A DNA stretch of 64,000 nucleotides, taken from the NCBI GenBank assembly GCA_034509755.1, contig CM067546.1, forward strand, positions 16,846,615-16,910,614. The letters run 5' to 3'. The translations under genes and the position numbers were made by a program. The notes beneath the pieces are model-generated. The model worked only from the letters and a program-made list of their open reading frames with translations. It did no database searches and was not told where the DNA came from. Position 1 is the first letter of the stretch. Every line of letters starts with the position of its first letter. This document shows positions 35,114 to 47,699 of this stretch, piece by piece. Source of the stretch: Anisodus tanguticus. Lineage: Eukaryota; Streptophyta; Magnoliopsida; Solanales; Solanaceae.

Positions 35114-38076
35114 TGTAATGACCCATTTGGTCATTATGATCTTCCCACCTAATTTCTTGTTATAACTCTTCTAGCGGCATTTACCGATGACATTTCTAAT
35201 ATAAATCATGAGTCAAGAAATTCCGGCAGATGAAAAAGTCTTCAAAATGAGAAATTTTGGAAATAGCCATTTCCACCTAAGCGAACTCGTTTCCACCCCC
35301 GTAGAGCCGCTCCAGTGTGAATTTGTCCGTCCCTACACAAGGGAGATATGTCAAGTAACTTTGCTTCAGCGGACTCTTCATTCGCCACAGTGCATCTGCC
35401 CCAGTATAATCAAATCCACTGCGACGGAAACGCTGGCAGTCAGATGTATATAACTACTTAATGATAGCACACTTTCCCAAAAGGTATTTCTCGAGCTGGG
35501 GGTTGCCCTAATTAGTTTTCTGCATTCTTGACCTATGTTTTCCATATGAAAGGTTATCCATTCCTCCTCCTTGTTATGTTTCCTTAACGTTCTAGTAGTT
35601 GGGGGGTAAAATCTTGAAAATGAAGAATAGTAGTAAGGACTCTTAAAAATAATAGGCTTCTTGATGTGATAATTTTAGAATGGAATTGAATGGGTTAGGA
35701 ATGATTTCCTCAAAACAAGTTATATTGGGGGTAAAACAATCTTGTTGTAACATTAAATTGATTATATGAAGCCTTTTCTTAAATTGAGGAAGAGCCTAGG
35801 GTTGAAAAATGGATTTTGTATGGTAAGATGGAATTGAAGGACTAAATGAAGTTGTTTTCCAAATTTACATTGGGTTATACCTAGTAATCATTTTTAAGGC
35901 CTTTCTGCATAATAAAGTATGGATTTCAACACCATGAGCCCAGGATGGAGGTATAAGTGTCTTATGTTGGTTGAGGACTAAGTCTTTGTGTGCTTGTTGT
36001 GATTTTAATATGTAGAACTTATGTGTTAGATTATGTATGCTACTGGGATTTCCAAAGAGTCAAACACGCGCGTTAAGTATCGACCATTGGTGGCTTCCGC
36101 TCGGCGTTGAGGTAGGCTACACTTTAGCTTTTCGAGACTCCAATAGAAGTACATAATTAGTTATAAATATCTAGGGGTATTAGGCGTGTTTGGGGGTCCC
36201 ACTCTCCCAGTTGTGATGAATGTTTAAGTGGGTACCGGTGTTGAACTGCGATAATGGGTAGATTTGGGGAATCAACCTTGTGTTGGTTCTGACTGCTGTT
36301 TATTTGGGCTTGTCGCCATATGTGGGCTTCTCACCGTGTTTGCTATTGTTGTTACTCATCACACATGCTTTCGTTATAATATCCTGATTTGACTTGGATT
36401 TGCCTATGTATTATTGAACTCTTGAAAGCATGTTTATATCATCTCTATACTTGATTGCATCTCATCATATCATGATATCTTGCCTTGTATTATCATTGCA
36501 TACATACACTCATGGTTCTGTGATATTGATATGAGAGTGGTATGGATATGATGTGGGTCTAAGAGGCCGGAAAGGTAAGAACACTTATGAGATTATGACA
36601 ATATTGAAATGATGATGATACAGATGGATTGGGTTACATGCCACAATGGATATTGATACGCGGGGAACGGAATTACACGCCTGCAACATGATATATTTCA
36701 GACAGATGAGTCCGGGGCTCTAGCCAGATTCGTGTGTGGAATTTCTACTGGCTAGGAGCGGTATATGTACTTCGCGGGTCCCCCATAGGTGTATGATCAC
36801 AATTAAACTTTGATGTACTAAATACCGATTGAGAAAGGTACTTTGCATATGATTTGCATCTTCATCCTTGTATCCATATCATATATATTCATACCATTTC
36901 ATTGACAGTCTATGTTTGAGTTCGCAATTAGGTGATTTTTATAACTTATCTGGATTCTTAAATGGAAGGATTATATTTGTTACTTGATTCTTAGATTGAT
37001 CATATGTGTTTATATGAGGGAATAGGTGGTGGCTTCTTGTAGATTGTTGTATGGATATATTTCATTAGTTGGTACTCCTTGATAGCCTTGTCATTCTAGT
37101 GGGTAAAGGGTAATGTTGATCAGTGGTGATTGTGTCAATTGATAGAGTGTCTAATACACTAAAGGGTGTCTTGCATGCTAATTGGGGATGGATTCTCTTA
37201 AGTCTGACATTAAAGGTAATGATTTTAAACAACGTGGTTCAATCTAATAGTTATGATTAAGGGTCTGGAAGTAGTAAGGTGAAGGATTGTGGTGTAAATT
37301 GCTTGTAGTGTCAATTGTTATAATGAGTCGAGCTTGAAATTGGTATTATTGGGCCTATATGGGAGTTTAGGTGACTTCTAGGACTTGTTCCTTATATATA
37401 ATTTAGTTTTCCATGACGTACTAGTGTCAGTAGTAATATGGCTTGGACAACTTAGTGTAATTATTATCAATCTGCGATGAGAGTCTTGATAAGGTAAGTC
37501 TTGCATATTCGTAAACTATATATGAATAGGGTGTCTTGGTACTTATGTAAACCTTAACGTATTCGGTATAACTTTGTAGAATTATTAGATTAGCAGTGAT
37601 GCGTTATGTGGGTCAACTTGGTATTTATTTCTGATTATGTATTTCCGTCATTGTCGACCTACGATGTCTACGGGGGTACGTTGTGTACTAATGCTACACT
37701 TCCTACATCTTTTCATGATGCAGATATTCGGTCTATCAGGTAGCAGATTAGAGAACACGGAGCTGAGGCAGACTATCTTAGTCGGTGGCCTTGGTTCCTA
37801 TATTATGTAATTGTTCCCTTCATTCAGACAGTGTTGTATTTTTTTTGCATTCTGAAGTTGTATCTTAGAGTCCTTGTATGAGTCAGAATAATTTCTAGGG
37901 ATGAAATATTGTTTTACCGATTCAATGTTCTTACACTTTCATGGAATTCCTTACGATTGTAACTTTTTTTCTTCCGTATTTACTTAAAATCTTTGAAAGT
38001 TGTTTTTGGGAAATTGGTTTGCCTACCGGGGGGATTGTGTAGGTGCCACCACGACGTTGTGATTTGGGTCGTGACA
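35114..38076 (+). repeat. Right LTR of the gag-pol-free element, about 2.96 kb
   Basis: Starts TGTAATGACCCATTTGGTCA and ends ...GATTTGGGTCGTGACA. Its last 1.9 kb matches 29462-31362. A cluster of GC-rich 'CGCCACAG/CCAGCG'-like words is at 35275-35440. The 38076 edge interrupts another LTR that continues at 38077. Confidence 0.75.
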
Positions 38077-39567
38077 ATGTGGTGGTTGTTTTGTGGGCTG
38101 GAACTTGGTAGAATAACCTGAGAATATTGTTATTGTTGTTATTGACATATTCATGAAGAAAGAAAAAGGATTTAAGATATACTTTTTTAATCGTAAACTG
38201 AGGTTACTGCTAGTTGAATTATTGGGTTGTTTGAACAACCTATTAACAAGTTATTGTTTGGTTAAGTTGCTATTATGACTATCTTGAACTTGTGGGAGGT
38301 TGAAGAAACATAGGAGATGATGCCCGTTTTGTTATGGAATAAAGTTTATCGTTCGAAATATGATCGTTATATCACTTGTAATGTGACATTAGTATCGTTT
38401 CATTATTGTATACTAAGGAGTAGCGAGATAAGCTTGGTTGTTATTGGGCAGAAGGTTACAAAGGTATGTTAAGGTTTTCCTTTTCATACTTGGCATGGTC
38501 CCTTATCAAAAGTAATCATGAAACGAGTTTATGTCCCAAAAAGAGTTCCGATTTCATTTCTTTAGAGTTCTATTGCTCTCTTGTCCTATATATCCCTTGT
38601 CGGGAGTACTTTTAGTATTTAGAGCTTATTGTTTCACAATAGAGTTGTTGATAGTTTTATAAGTCTATTATTGATAGCTATTGCATTGTTATTGAGAGCT
38701 ACGCCGAGCCTAAATGGCCAGGTAGATGACACCGAGCTTAGACGACCGGGTAGATGACACCGAGCTTATACAGCCTGGTAGATGACACCGAGCCTAAATT
38801 GCAGGATAGATGACACCGAGCATACATGGCCGAGTAGATACATACCGAGCCTCCTACGGTCGGATAGATACGCATCGAGCCTCCTACGATCGGGTAGATA
38901 CACACCGAGCCTCCTACGGCCGGGTAGATACACACCGAGCCCTATTGTTGGCCAGGTAGATGCGAGAGTATATTATGTATATAAGTTGAGTAGAGACAGA
39001 CAAGTACATTCTAGGTTACCTAAGACCTTATCTTGTTAAGCAGACTTATCTTATAGTTTCAGTTATTTAGCCGCCTTACATACTCATTACATTATTTCGT
39101 ACTAACATCTTTTTGTTTGTGGACATTGCATCATGCCTGCAGGTTCTGAGAGATAGGAAGAGAGGCATCCCAAGTAGTACGTTAGAGTTCAGCCGAAAGG
39201 TAAGATCTATCTCAACTGGAGTTACCATGTCCATGTTTTGATAGTCTTCCTGTATATATATAGACAATATGGGTAGGTTGGGGACCTATCCCGATAATAG
39301 CACAATAATACTTCTCTAGAGGCTTATAGACCTATTTGTTTTGTTGTGTATGTTAGTATGATGGCCTTGACGGCCCACGGATACATATATATATCTTTTG
39401 GGTTGACTTAGTTTCAGAAAAGATAGATGTTATTACAGATTGTGCAGAGTATGTCCTTGCTAGCCTAAATTAGTGTTGTCTTCGGTATCCGCGAGTTACA
39501 GAAGGTTCGCTTAGGGTAAGTAGGGCACTGGGTGCCGGCCACACCTTCCCAGGTTTGGGACATGACA
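38077..39567 (+). repeat. 3' part of a gypsy 5' LTR
   Basis: From GGTTGTTTTGTG...CTGGAACTTGG onward it matches 42891-43590 (the later LTR copy). It continues to the LTR end ...GGTTTGGGACATGACA before a PBS. Its upstream half is missing because the 35114-38076 LTR was joined here. Confidence 0.8.
38704..38964 (+). repeat. Minisatellite, 9 units of 28-30 bp, inside LTR
   Basis: The anchor CCGAGC (one copy TCGAGC) starts at 38704, 38732, 38760, 38788, 38816, 38845, 38875, 38905 and 38935. The unit is roughly ACACCGAGCCTAAATGGCCG plus GGTAGATG. The first five units are 28 bp; later ones are 29-30 bp with CTCCTACGG replacing TAAATGG. It explains the minus frame with repeated VGGS-CIYP. The other LTR copy has units at 43502, 43530, 43558 and 43586 only. 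Confidence 0.9.
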
Positions 39568-39570
39568 AAC

Positions 39571-39584
39571 TTGATATCAGAGCA
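39571..39584 (+). other. Primer binding site (one mismatch)
   Basis: TTGATATCAGAGCA, Met-tRNA type with G-to-A at the third position, right after LTR end GACA. Confidence 0.8.
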
Positions 39585-39627
39585 GGTCTGTCCTAGGGAT
39601 GTCTACAAGCCGTGTCTAGTAGAGTCC

Positions 39628-39664
39628 TGTTTATAAATATGTTGTGCACCATATTATATAAACA
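39628..39664 (+). ncRNA. Leader hairpin of the 38 kb gypsy element
   Basis: TGTTTATA-AATATG (39628-39641) pairs perfectly with CATATT (39650-39655) and TATAAACA (39657-39664), with one bulged A at 39656. The loop is TTGTGCAC, which contains the palindrome GTGCAC. TAGTAGAGTCC precedes it at 39617-39627. Confidence 0.55.
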
Positions 39665-41894
39665 TGAGGCTATAGGGCATTTAGGATTCTTTTACCCTTC
39701 TTTCAAATTCAAATCGTGTTGTAGAGCTGAGTCATAAGAGTTGGATTCAGGACTTATGTTTGCTATCGATATACATATAAGGTTACGATCAGAAAGATTA
39801 CAGCTAGCCAAAGGACTAATACAACAGCAGGTAGGGCAGTAGTAGAGAGGATTCTAGATGACGTTATCCTATTCGAGGCCCTATCAGAGTGTGCATACCG
39901 GAGGTGCAATGTTTATGTTTAGGACCTTAAGATAGGAACATCTAATACACCTCGGTGGATAGAAGGCGATGAGAGTATCAAAAGGTAAAAATAGAAGTAT
40001 AGTTAGTGAAGATTATAAGTATCTATAATTCAGGCAAGGAAAAATGAACATTCTGAGTCTACTTTTGACAGTAAGAGGGGTACGAACAACAAGCCGCACT
40101 CATCTTAGTTATGCTTTCTGAGAACTAATAGATGCAATTTAAAACAAGGATGGGATTTCAAAATCTAGCTGGGGTTTCAATAACCTATGATGTTGAGTAA
40201 TTGTTAGAGTAGATGACATCTTTGAATGATACTGAGAGTGTGATAAAAGTTTCCTTTATGAGACGCCAAGGTGGTTCACTCTAGAACAGTACAGTCATAT
40301 ATGATTACTAGAACGTCTAGAAAGTTCAGAGGCTAGGCATTTGAATCCTAAAAGGGATAAGTATTAATCTTAGCATGATTACCGTCCGTAGTAAAGGAAG
40401 AGTACTAGGTGATCTAAAGAACAATGTGAGATGAAGCTATCGAAGATGAAAGCAAAAGAATGCCTTGTAGAAGTTTTTCAAAATAGGGCAAGGGACGGAA
40501 ATATTAGCAAAGGAATAAGTGAAGAGTTACGAGTAAGATGTGATAAATGGGTGATAATGGTAAGCTAGAGTATCATAAGGATGACAAAGTTTATAGTCAA
40601 AGAAAAAGAGAAGAAAATAGAAGACAGACACTTGGTACATAAGGAGCTAGTACAAAAAGTCATATTAAGATAAAAGGTATAATTTAGGGAGGTTAGTTGG
40701 AACATAAATATGAGAATGAATCAATAAATAGTTGGTAATTGGTTTATGAAGAGCTAGTCATGGCCCAATAACAGGATCATAGAAAAATCATCAGATTAAG
40801 CAGGATAAGCGTAGTGAACCCAATATAGGAAATTCAGTCTCGTAGATATAAGATCGTAATCCTTGGGAAGTGTTTGAATAAAAGTTGTAATGGATAAAAA
40901 TACCGTATGAATGTTACAAAAGTAAAGGAGAGTGTTATAGGGCCTAAAGAAGAGGCAGACAATTAGAATTTGGGTTCAAAAGTAACCCTATGAGCACAAG
41001 GGCGCAGATGTAAGCCCCTAAGGATGACTATAGGTGGATACAACCACTGATAATTCCGTCAGGTATACGAGGTAACGGGTTTGCAGATTTATAAGAAGCA
41101 GAGGGACCTTTCTAAAAACTACAATGAAAAACTAGTCGAGGAAATAAGGAGGAAGGCTTAGATATAAGCATATAATCTGAACCACATACAAGAGAAACAG
41201 TGATCTTGTAACGATAGCCTCATCAGAACATTGCATGTATTCCATATGAAGATATGATTTGAGATGAGTTACATGACATAAGCCGTATTTCAAAGGTGAT
41301 TGCGGGATATAAAGTATAAAGTGAATGAACGACTCTGTACATTGCCTCCATTCTGTTCAAAGCATCCATTGGAACAATCTATGCTACCAAAATGCATTGG
41401 AGATTCTTCCTGAGTTGTTTTCATGAAAGATGTTTAGATCACAAAGAACTTATCTTAACGAGGAGATTCCAATGACTATTTTAGATCAACAAGTTCGTAG
41501 GTTCAGAACCAAAGAGGTGACCTCTATGAAAGTGGTATAGAGGAACAAGAACATAAAAGAGATAATCTGGGGAGCCAAAAAGGATATGAAATTTAAATTC
41601 CACACCTATTTCAGACAGAAGATATTGCTTGAGATGAGGTATTACAGTACAGCCTGGCACAAGCCAACACATCTTGAGATTATCTTTTATTTATGAATTA
41701 CAGTACCTAAGATTGATGATCTTGTGAGGCCAAGTGTTATCATTCATAGATATTGCCCATACCTAGTGTGTATAATGGGTTTTCTGGCTGCGGGCAGGTT
41801 GGTCTTAGTTCAGTTTGCAAGAAAGACTATGAAAAGTTTTTTGCCAGTCTCTAAAGGTTAACATTCGAGGAAGAATCTTTCTAAAGTGGGGGAA

Positions 41895-41980
41895 TGATAT
41901 TACATCCCGTATTTTTATACGTTGAGTTGCGGAATAAGTTAGCCGACGTAAGCTCGGAGAGTGAGAATAAGTTTCGTCAA
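41895..41980 (+). repeat. Start of a gypsy LTR, cut after ~86 bp
   Basis: Directly after the PPT: TGATATTACATCCCGTATTT, then a block with GACGTAAGCTCGGAGAGTGAG. It ends at GTCAA where another LTR start (TGTAATACCCCG) begins, so it was interrupted or recombined there. Confidence 0.6.
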
Positions 41981-42374
41981 TGTAATACCCCGTACTTTCA
42001 GGCTATGGTTGGAACCACTCAACGTATATAACTAGACCCGAGCCTCGAAGAATTTTGATCATATTCAAGTGTGTATATCAAGAGGCCGGTGTATAAAATA
42101 ATGAAGTTCCAAAATAATTTATGACATAAAAGTGTGTCAATGATTATTGAAAATAATATTGTGTGTGTGCCAAAAGAGGCTATGGACTAGTGCTATACCA
42201 CATGATAATGATAATGAGTATATAAATTGTATTAAAATGATTACTAATTAAGTGGATTGCGATCAAGAAATTAATTAAGATTATTGAATAAATATTATGG
42301 GGACATAACCCATGTGGGTCTTTGACAAGTGGCAATGGTTGGAGTAAGGGAGGGCGTTAGATGGCAGCAAATAA

Positions 42375-42417
<43 letters not shown>

Positions 42418-43590
42418 AGGTCTTGGTGACACCATTTGTCTAGGTGTCCAAAGGGGTGCCACATGTCAAGGAATCAAATGGGTGCATTTATATCTTTAAG
42501 CAACTTAATGAGAATTCATTTTTAGGAATTTGTAGCACTTCCTATTTTTAGAAATATATGTATTGCCTACAAGCAGCAAGCAAACGTGATTCCTAAATTT
42601 GGGGAAACACGGTATAATATTTGTCAAGAACAACATACGAGTTTTGCGCACCCGCTTCGATCTCGTTGTTTTATTTTGTTGCGTTGTCGAATCATGGCTT
42701 TATTCGAAGTGAAGTAAGGTGGAAGAAGAGTAGTTCTTGGAATATGAGGTAAAAATGCTCCTATCCTAGATATATATATATAAGTTCGTCCAGGTCATAG
42801 TTAAATTGTTAGATGAGAAAGTATGAAATTTATATCAAAAATTGTACTTGATGTTTTTATTATCGTGTGGGGTATGTGGTAGTTGATTTGAGTTGTTTTG
42901 TGTGCTGGAACTTGGTGGAATAACCTAAGAATATCGTTATTGACATGTTCATGAAGAAATAAAAAGGATTTAAGATATACTTTTATTATTTGTAAATCGA
43001 GCTTGCCTATCGTTGGATTGGTGGGTTGTTTGAAGAACCTATTAAGAAGTTATAGTTTGGTTGGATTGCTATTATGACTATTTTGAACTTGTGGGAAGTT
43101 GAAGAAATCGGGGAGATGCTGCCCGTTTTGTTATGGAATATAGTTTATCGTTTGAGATACGATCGTTATATCACTTGTAATGTGATGTTAGCATCGTTTC
43201 ATTGTTGTAGACTAAGGAGAAGCGAGATAAGTTTGGTTGTTGTTGGGAAGAAGGTTACAAAGGTATGTTAGGTTTTCCTTTTCATACTTGGCATGGTCCC
43301 TTATCAAAAGTAATCATAAAACGGGTTTATGTCCCAAAAAGAGTTCCGATTTCATTTCTTTAGAGTTCTATTGCTCTCTTGTCCTATCTGTCCTTTGTTG
43401 GGAGTACTTTCAGTATTTAGAGCTTATTGTTGCGCAATAGAGTTATTGATAGTTTTATATGTCTATTGTTGATAATTGTTTAGTTGTTACTAAGAGCGAC
43501 ACCGAGCCTAAATGGTCGAGTAGATGACATTGAGCCTATATGGCTGGGTAGATGACACCGAGCCTAAATTGCTAGGTAGATGACACTGAG
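41981..43590 (+). repeat. Gypsy LTR (truncated), contains (AT)n and minisatellite start
   Basis: Starts TGTAATACCCCGTACTTTCA, a relative of the 6342 and 49836 LTRs. It has an (AT)18 tract at 42376-42411, then from about 42891 matches 38088 on. It ends in the fourth 28-bp minisatellite unit at about 43590, so the LTR tail is missing. The open frames at 43074-43440 are chance frames. Confidence 0.75.
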
Positions 43591-44450
43591 CAAATGACAC
43601 AAATCAATTAAAATTGTAGCAGAAAAAGCAACGAAGAGGGGAAAACCTCACCTTGGTTGGGGGTGGTTGTGGATTTGCGGAATAAGGGCAAGGGAATTTG
43701 CATTTTGGCGAACAAGGATTGTGAAAAGCAATGTACGCTGTTGCCTTGCCATTTTTGGCATCTGAAGGAGAAGGACGAAAAGGAACCTAGGGTTACCCTA
43801 GCTTTCATTCATGATGGAATAGGAAATTTGCTGGTGGGTCTACTTGATATCAGAGAGATGGGCTGGGTCGCGGTCCAAATAGGTCGGACCCGACCGTTTT
43901 TAAAAGAAAATGGATGAGGGCCCACATCGGTTTTAAATTAAATTAAATGCAAATGTGGCAATTTTTAATTAATAAATGACCAAAATAATTTCAAATTTAA
44001 CCAAATTAAATAAAAATCTTCAAATTTAGCCCAAATTTGATATAAATTGGAAATTAAAACCTTTAAATTAAGTAAGACCTTTTTAGTTTAAAATAACATA
44101 ATTTGAAATTGAAATGTAACTTAATTATCCTATTTAATTAAATATTTTCTAATTTTGACGGAATAAAATATAGACCATTTTTTAATTGATAGTTTTAGCA
44201 ATTAATTGCATAATTATCTTTACTTTAATTTTTTTTAAAATTACAATTTGATGATCACAATATTGTAAAATAAAAATGATCTACAATAAGTATACTGAAT
44301 GATATTTTTTCAAATGAAATGACAAAATATTTCTAAAATAACTTTTGTAAAATCATTTTTGTATTGTAAAAAGTATATTTTACTCCGTCGGTGGCTTGAG
44401 AATACTGAATAACAAATTAAATTACTAGAGGGTAAAAATTAGGTATCAAC
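43591..44450 (-). other. Probable Tat/Ogre LTR part, AT-rich
   Basis: Lies downstream (in minus orientation) of the Tat pol. 43900-44440 is very AT-rich with many TTTAAATTAA-type words. A frame at 43657-43917 shows no family match. The assignment to the Tat LTR is by position. Confidence 0.4.
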
Positions 44451-44559
44451 AACTTCCCCTTCATTATTCGGGGATGGAAGGACAATCCCTGAGCAACGAA
44501 ATTTGACAAACCTAGCTTTTAGCCGACCAATTGAAAAGCATTCTCATTTTGTGCATTTT

Positions 44560-47500
44560 TTGAAAATTATGACTGGATCCTGGTGTATGGGTTTCCTACA
44601 TATCTCAGGATGTATGAGAATTCAGGATACTTGTAGTTCGACTCAATTAGACTTCTAAAAAAGCGATAAAACAAAGCAAATTCCCGAACTAAAAGGTCTC
44701 GAAACAATTTCATTAGAATGTGACTGATCCTCGAGTATTGAGTTCGCCTACATATCCCTAGTTTTTAGGAATTAGGTCACTTGCAGTTTGACTTAATAGG
44801 TTGAAAAGGGTATCTCTTATGCGAGAATGCCTTTATTGGTTTTTGAAAAACCTTTCTGGTATGTTTCCAACCGGTCGCAAGGCTATAAAAACTAAAAATT
44901 TCCCATCCTATTTGTGATCGAGTGTGGTTTGTAGAGATCTTCAAGTGCAAGTCAAGAGAACTTGACTCCTGTTAGCGTATTATTTTGACCGGCTGCCTAA
45001 GAAAAAGTTTCATGTTTGCTCCGTATGTGTCTTAATTTGGTCTGCTTTCTTCCCTCCTCCGGTAGCTTCTGACCTATTTTCGTTTGCTGGGATATTAACG
45101 TGTTTGATTGTTTGTTCTGCCACACCTGCGTGGCTTTGTTGGATGTGCCCACTTAGGTGACTATTTTGAGTGGGTGACACATCCGACATCGTCTGGCTCG
45201 TGCGACTTCTTCATTAAACTTGTTTGAGAATATGCATCTTCTGACACCGTCTGGCTCATATTATTTCTCTGGTTGATTTGTTTGAGCGGATGCCTCCTCC
45301 GACACTGTCTGGCTCATGTGACATTGTTTATTTGTATGAATACATGGATGGTCCTTGTGATAATATGAATAAATGGCCTTATCGACAGTGCTTATGTCTA
45401 AATGAATGGCCCTCTCATCATACAGTTTGAATGAATGTCCCTCTCGGCATGCTTGTTTTTATGAATGACCCTCTTGTAGTGTTTGAATGAATGGCCCTCT
45501 CGACATTCAGTTTTATAAATGGCCCTTTCAGTAGTGTTTGAATGAATGGCCCTTTCAGTAGTGTTTGAATGAATGGCCCTCTTAGCATGCGATTTGTATG
45601 AATAGACCTCTCAATAGTATTTGAATGAATGTCCCTCTCGGCATGTCGTTTGTATGAATGTACCTCTTAGCATGTTTGAATGAATGACCCTCTCGGCATG
45701 CAATTTGTATTAATGGTATTCTCGGCATACTTGAATGAATGGCCATCTCAACATGCATTTTATATGAATAGTCCTATCGGCAGTGTTTGAATGAATGGCC
45801 CTCTCAGTATGCAGTTTGTATGAATGGCTTTCTCGGTATGTTTGAATCAATGGCCCACTCGGCATGCAGTTTGTATGAATTAACCTCTCGGCCTATAGTT
45901 TGTATAAATGACCCTCTTGACATATTTGAATGAATGGCCCTCTTGGCATGCATTTTGTATGAATGGTCGTCTCAGCATATTTGAATGATTATCTCTCTCG
46001 AAATGCAATTTATATGAATGACCATCTCGACATATTTGAATGAATAACTATCTAGGCATGTTTGAATGAATGTCTCTCTCGGCATGCTTGTTTATATTAA
46101 GGACCCTCTTAGCATGCAGCTTGTATGAATGACCCTCTTGGCATGTTTGAATGAATGACCCTTTCGGCATGCAGTTGGTATGAATGGCCCTCTCGATATG
46201 TCAGAATGAATAGCCCTCTTGGCATACATTTTGTATGAATGATATGCCCCTTGAGGTTGGATTATCTTTCTTTCATCCTTTAGTCGGCGGTGACCCTCCC
46301 AGTCAGATGACCGTTTTGTCCTTTTATGGCTCTAATAGCTAGATTATACCTCTCTTGTGGCAATTTGTCCTTTTTGTGGCTCTTATAGCCGGATTGTATC
46401 GCCTTCGTGGCGCTTTATCCATTTTGTGGCTCTCATATTCGAATTGTCTTTCTTTCATCCTTTGTCAGTTGTGACCATCTTGATCAGATGGTGTTTTTCC
46501 TTTTATGGCTCTTTTAGTCGGATTCTGCCGCTCTTATGGAACTTTGTCCTTTTTGTGGCTCTCATGGCCGGATTGTGCCGCCCTTATGGCTCTTTGTCCT
46601 TTTTTGTCTCTTATGTCCGGATTGTGCCGCCCTTCCGGCGATTTGTCCATTTTGCGGCTGTCATGGCTGAATTGTCTCATCTCACAGTGTCGGAGTTTAT
46701 TATTTGCTTTACCTATTTCATCATGAACAAACAAATTATTAGAATAAACCGCCATCCACCTGACAACATTTTGGAAACATGCAGTTATAAAAAAATTATT
46801 AGTTATCATGAGATCGACCCGTGCCGCCGACTCCTATTGTGTCGTTCCTCTTCTTCTTCACGCCCACCCTCCTGGTTTCAGTATTATGAGAGATGAATTT
46901 AACTTATGATGCAAACATATTTTTGAAACGTTGATCATAAAGTTAAATAATATTTGACTAAAAGACATTTTCGTATATTAAAATTAGTATCTCATTATCC
47001 TGACATATATGCTTCAAGCGAGGTTCATTGACCATCATTGGCACTTCAGGGTGCGTTCCTTGTTTGTCTGGTGAAATTTTTGAGACCTCCTCGAAAATTT
47101 TGCCTCAGTTAAAGGTTATCTTGTGGCGAACTCTTGTGCTGAATTGCGCTGAAGGAATTTTTGAGACACTCTAAAATTTTTTGCCTTAGTTGAAAGCCTA
47201 AAATCGGCTAACTCTTGTGTTGAATTGTGATGAAGCAATTTTTGAGACCCTCTGAAAAAGTTTTCCCCAGTTAAAGTCTAAAATCGGCTGACTCTCATGC
47301 TGGATTTGTCAGTGGAATTTTTTAGACCTTATCAAAAATTCTGCCCGAGTTGGAACTCTACGACTGGCTAACTCTTATGCTAGATTTGTCGATGGAATTT
47401 TTTAGACCCTCTCACAAATACTGCCCAGTTGTATGTTTGGGGTCCACGAATTCTGCAAGGAGATTTCTGAAGCCTTGGTATCTCAGGAGCTTCCTATAGT

Positions 47501-47660
47501 TTTTTTGGATTTTTGTTTGATGCGACTGAGTTGAAAGAGCGCCTACATATCCTGTCATAGCAGGAATCAGGTCGAACGTAGTTTGGAACAAAATGATTGA
47601 TTTTTTATAATAATGTGACCGAGTCCTAAGTGGACTGCCTACATATCCTACCATAGGAAA
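44560..47660 (-). repeat. Stack of distinct tandem repeats behind the Tat pol
   Basis: In order on plus: two diverged ~130-bp units with CTACATATC (44565-44800); three ~60-bp units with GACACCGTCTGGCTCAT (45170-45325); about 30 monomers of 26-29 bp built on TGAATGAATGGCCCTCTCGG (45340-46245); about six 51-bp units with GTGGCTCTCATGGCCGGATT (46320-46680); five ~80-bp units with TTTTTGAGACCCTCT (47080-47410); and two units with GCCTACATATCCT (47510-47660). The 51-bp unit keeps a reading frame, so the open frame at 46357-46896 is an artefact. Tat/Ogre elements are known for tandem repeats in their 3' untranslated region. Confidence 0.75.
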
Positions 47661-47699
47661 TTAGGTCATCACATAGTTCATGTTACAAGGAAATGTCAT

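Larger units (their letters stand above)
39568..41894 (+). pseudogene. Decayed gypsy internal region
   Basis: The leader (39568-39760) is clearly homologous to the leaders of elements A (52173 on) and F (59551 on). The remainder is too decayed for gag or RT to be read. Near the end, 41485-41625 gives ILDQQVRRFRTKEVTSMKVV then a chromodomain-like FKFHTYF end, the C-terminal region of Tekay-type integrases. A PPT (AAAGTGGGGGA, 41883-41893) follows. The element is much shorter than an intact one, so most of pol was deleted. Confidence 0.65.

Noticed and set aside
38738..39039. Frames with repeated VGGS-CIYP or SLLRSGRYTP residues
   Set aside because: Translations of the 28-30 bp minisatellite; no gene signals.
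45340..46245. CRISPR-like array
   Set aside because: Units are contiguous 26-29 bp monomers without unique spacers, in plant retroelement DNA; an ordinary minisatellite.
46357..46896. 179-codon open frame
   Set aside because: It reads through 51-bp tandem units (3 x 17 codons), so the frame stays open by arithmetic; repeats of the same 17 residues and no known domain.
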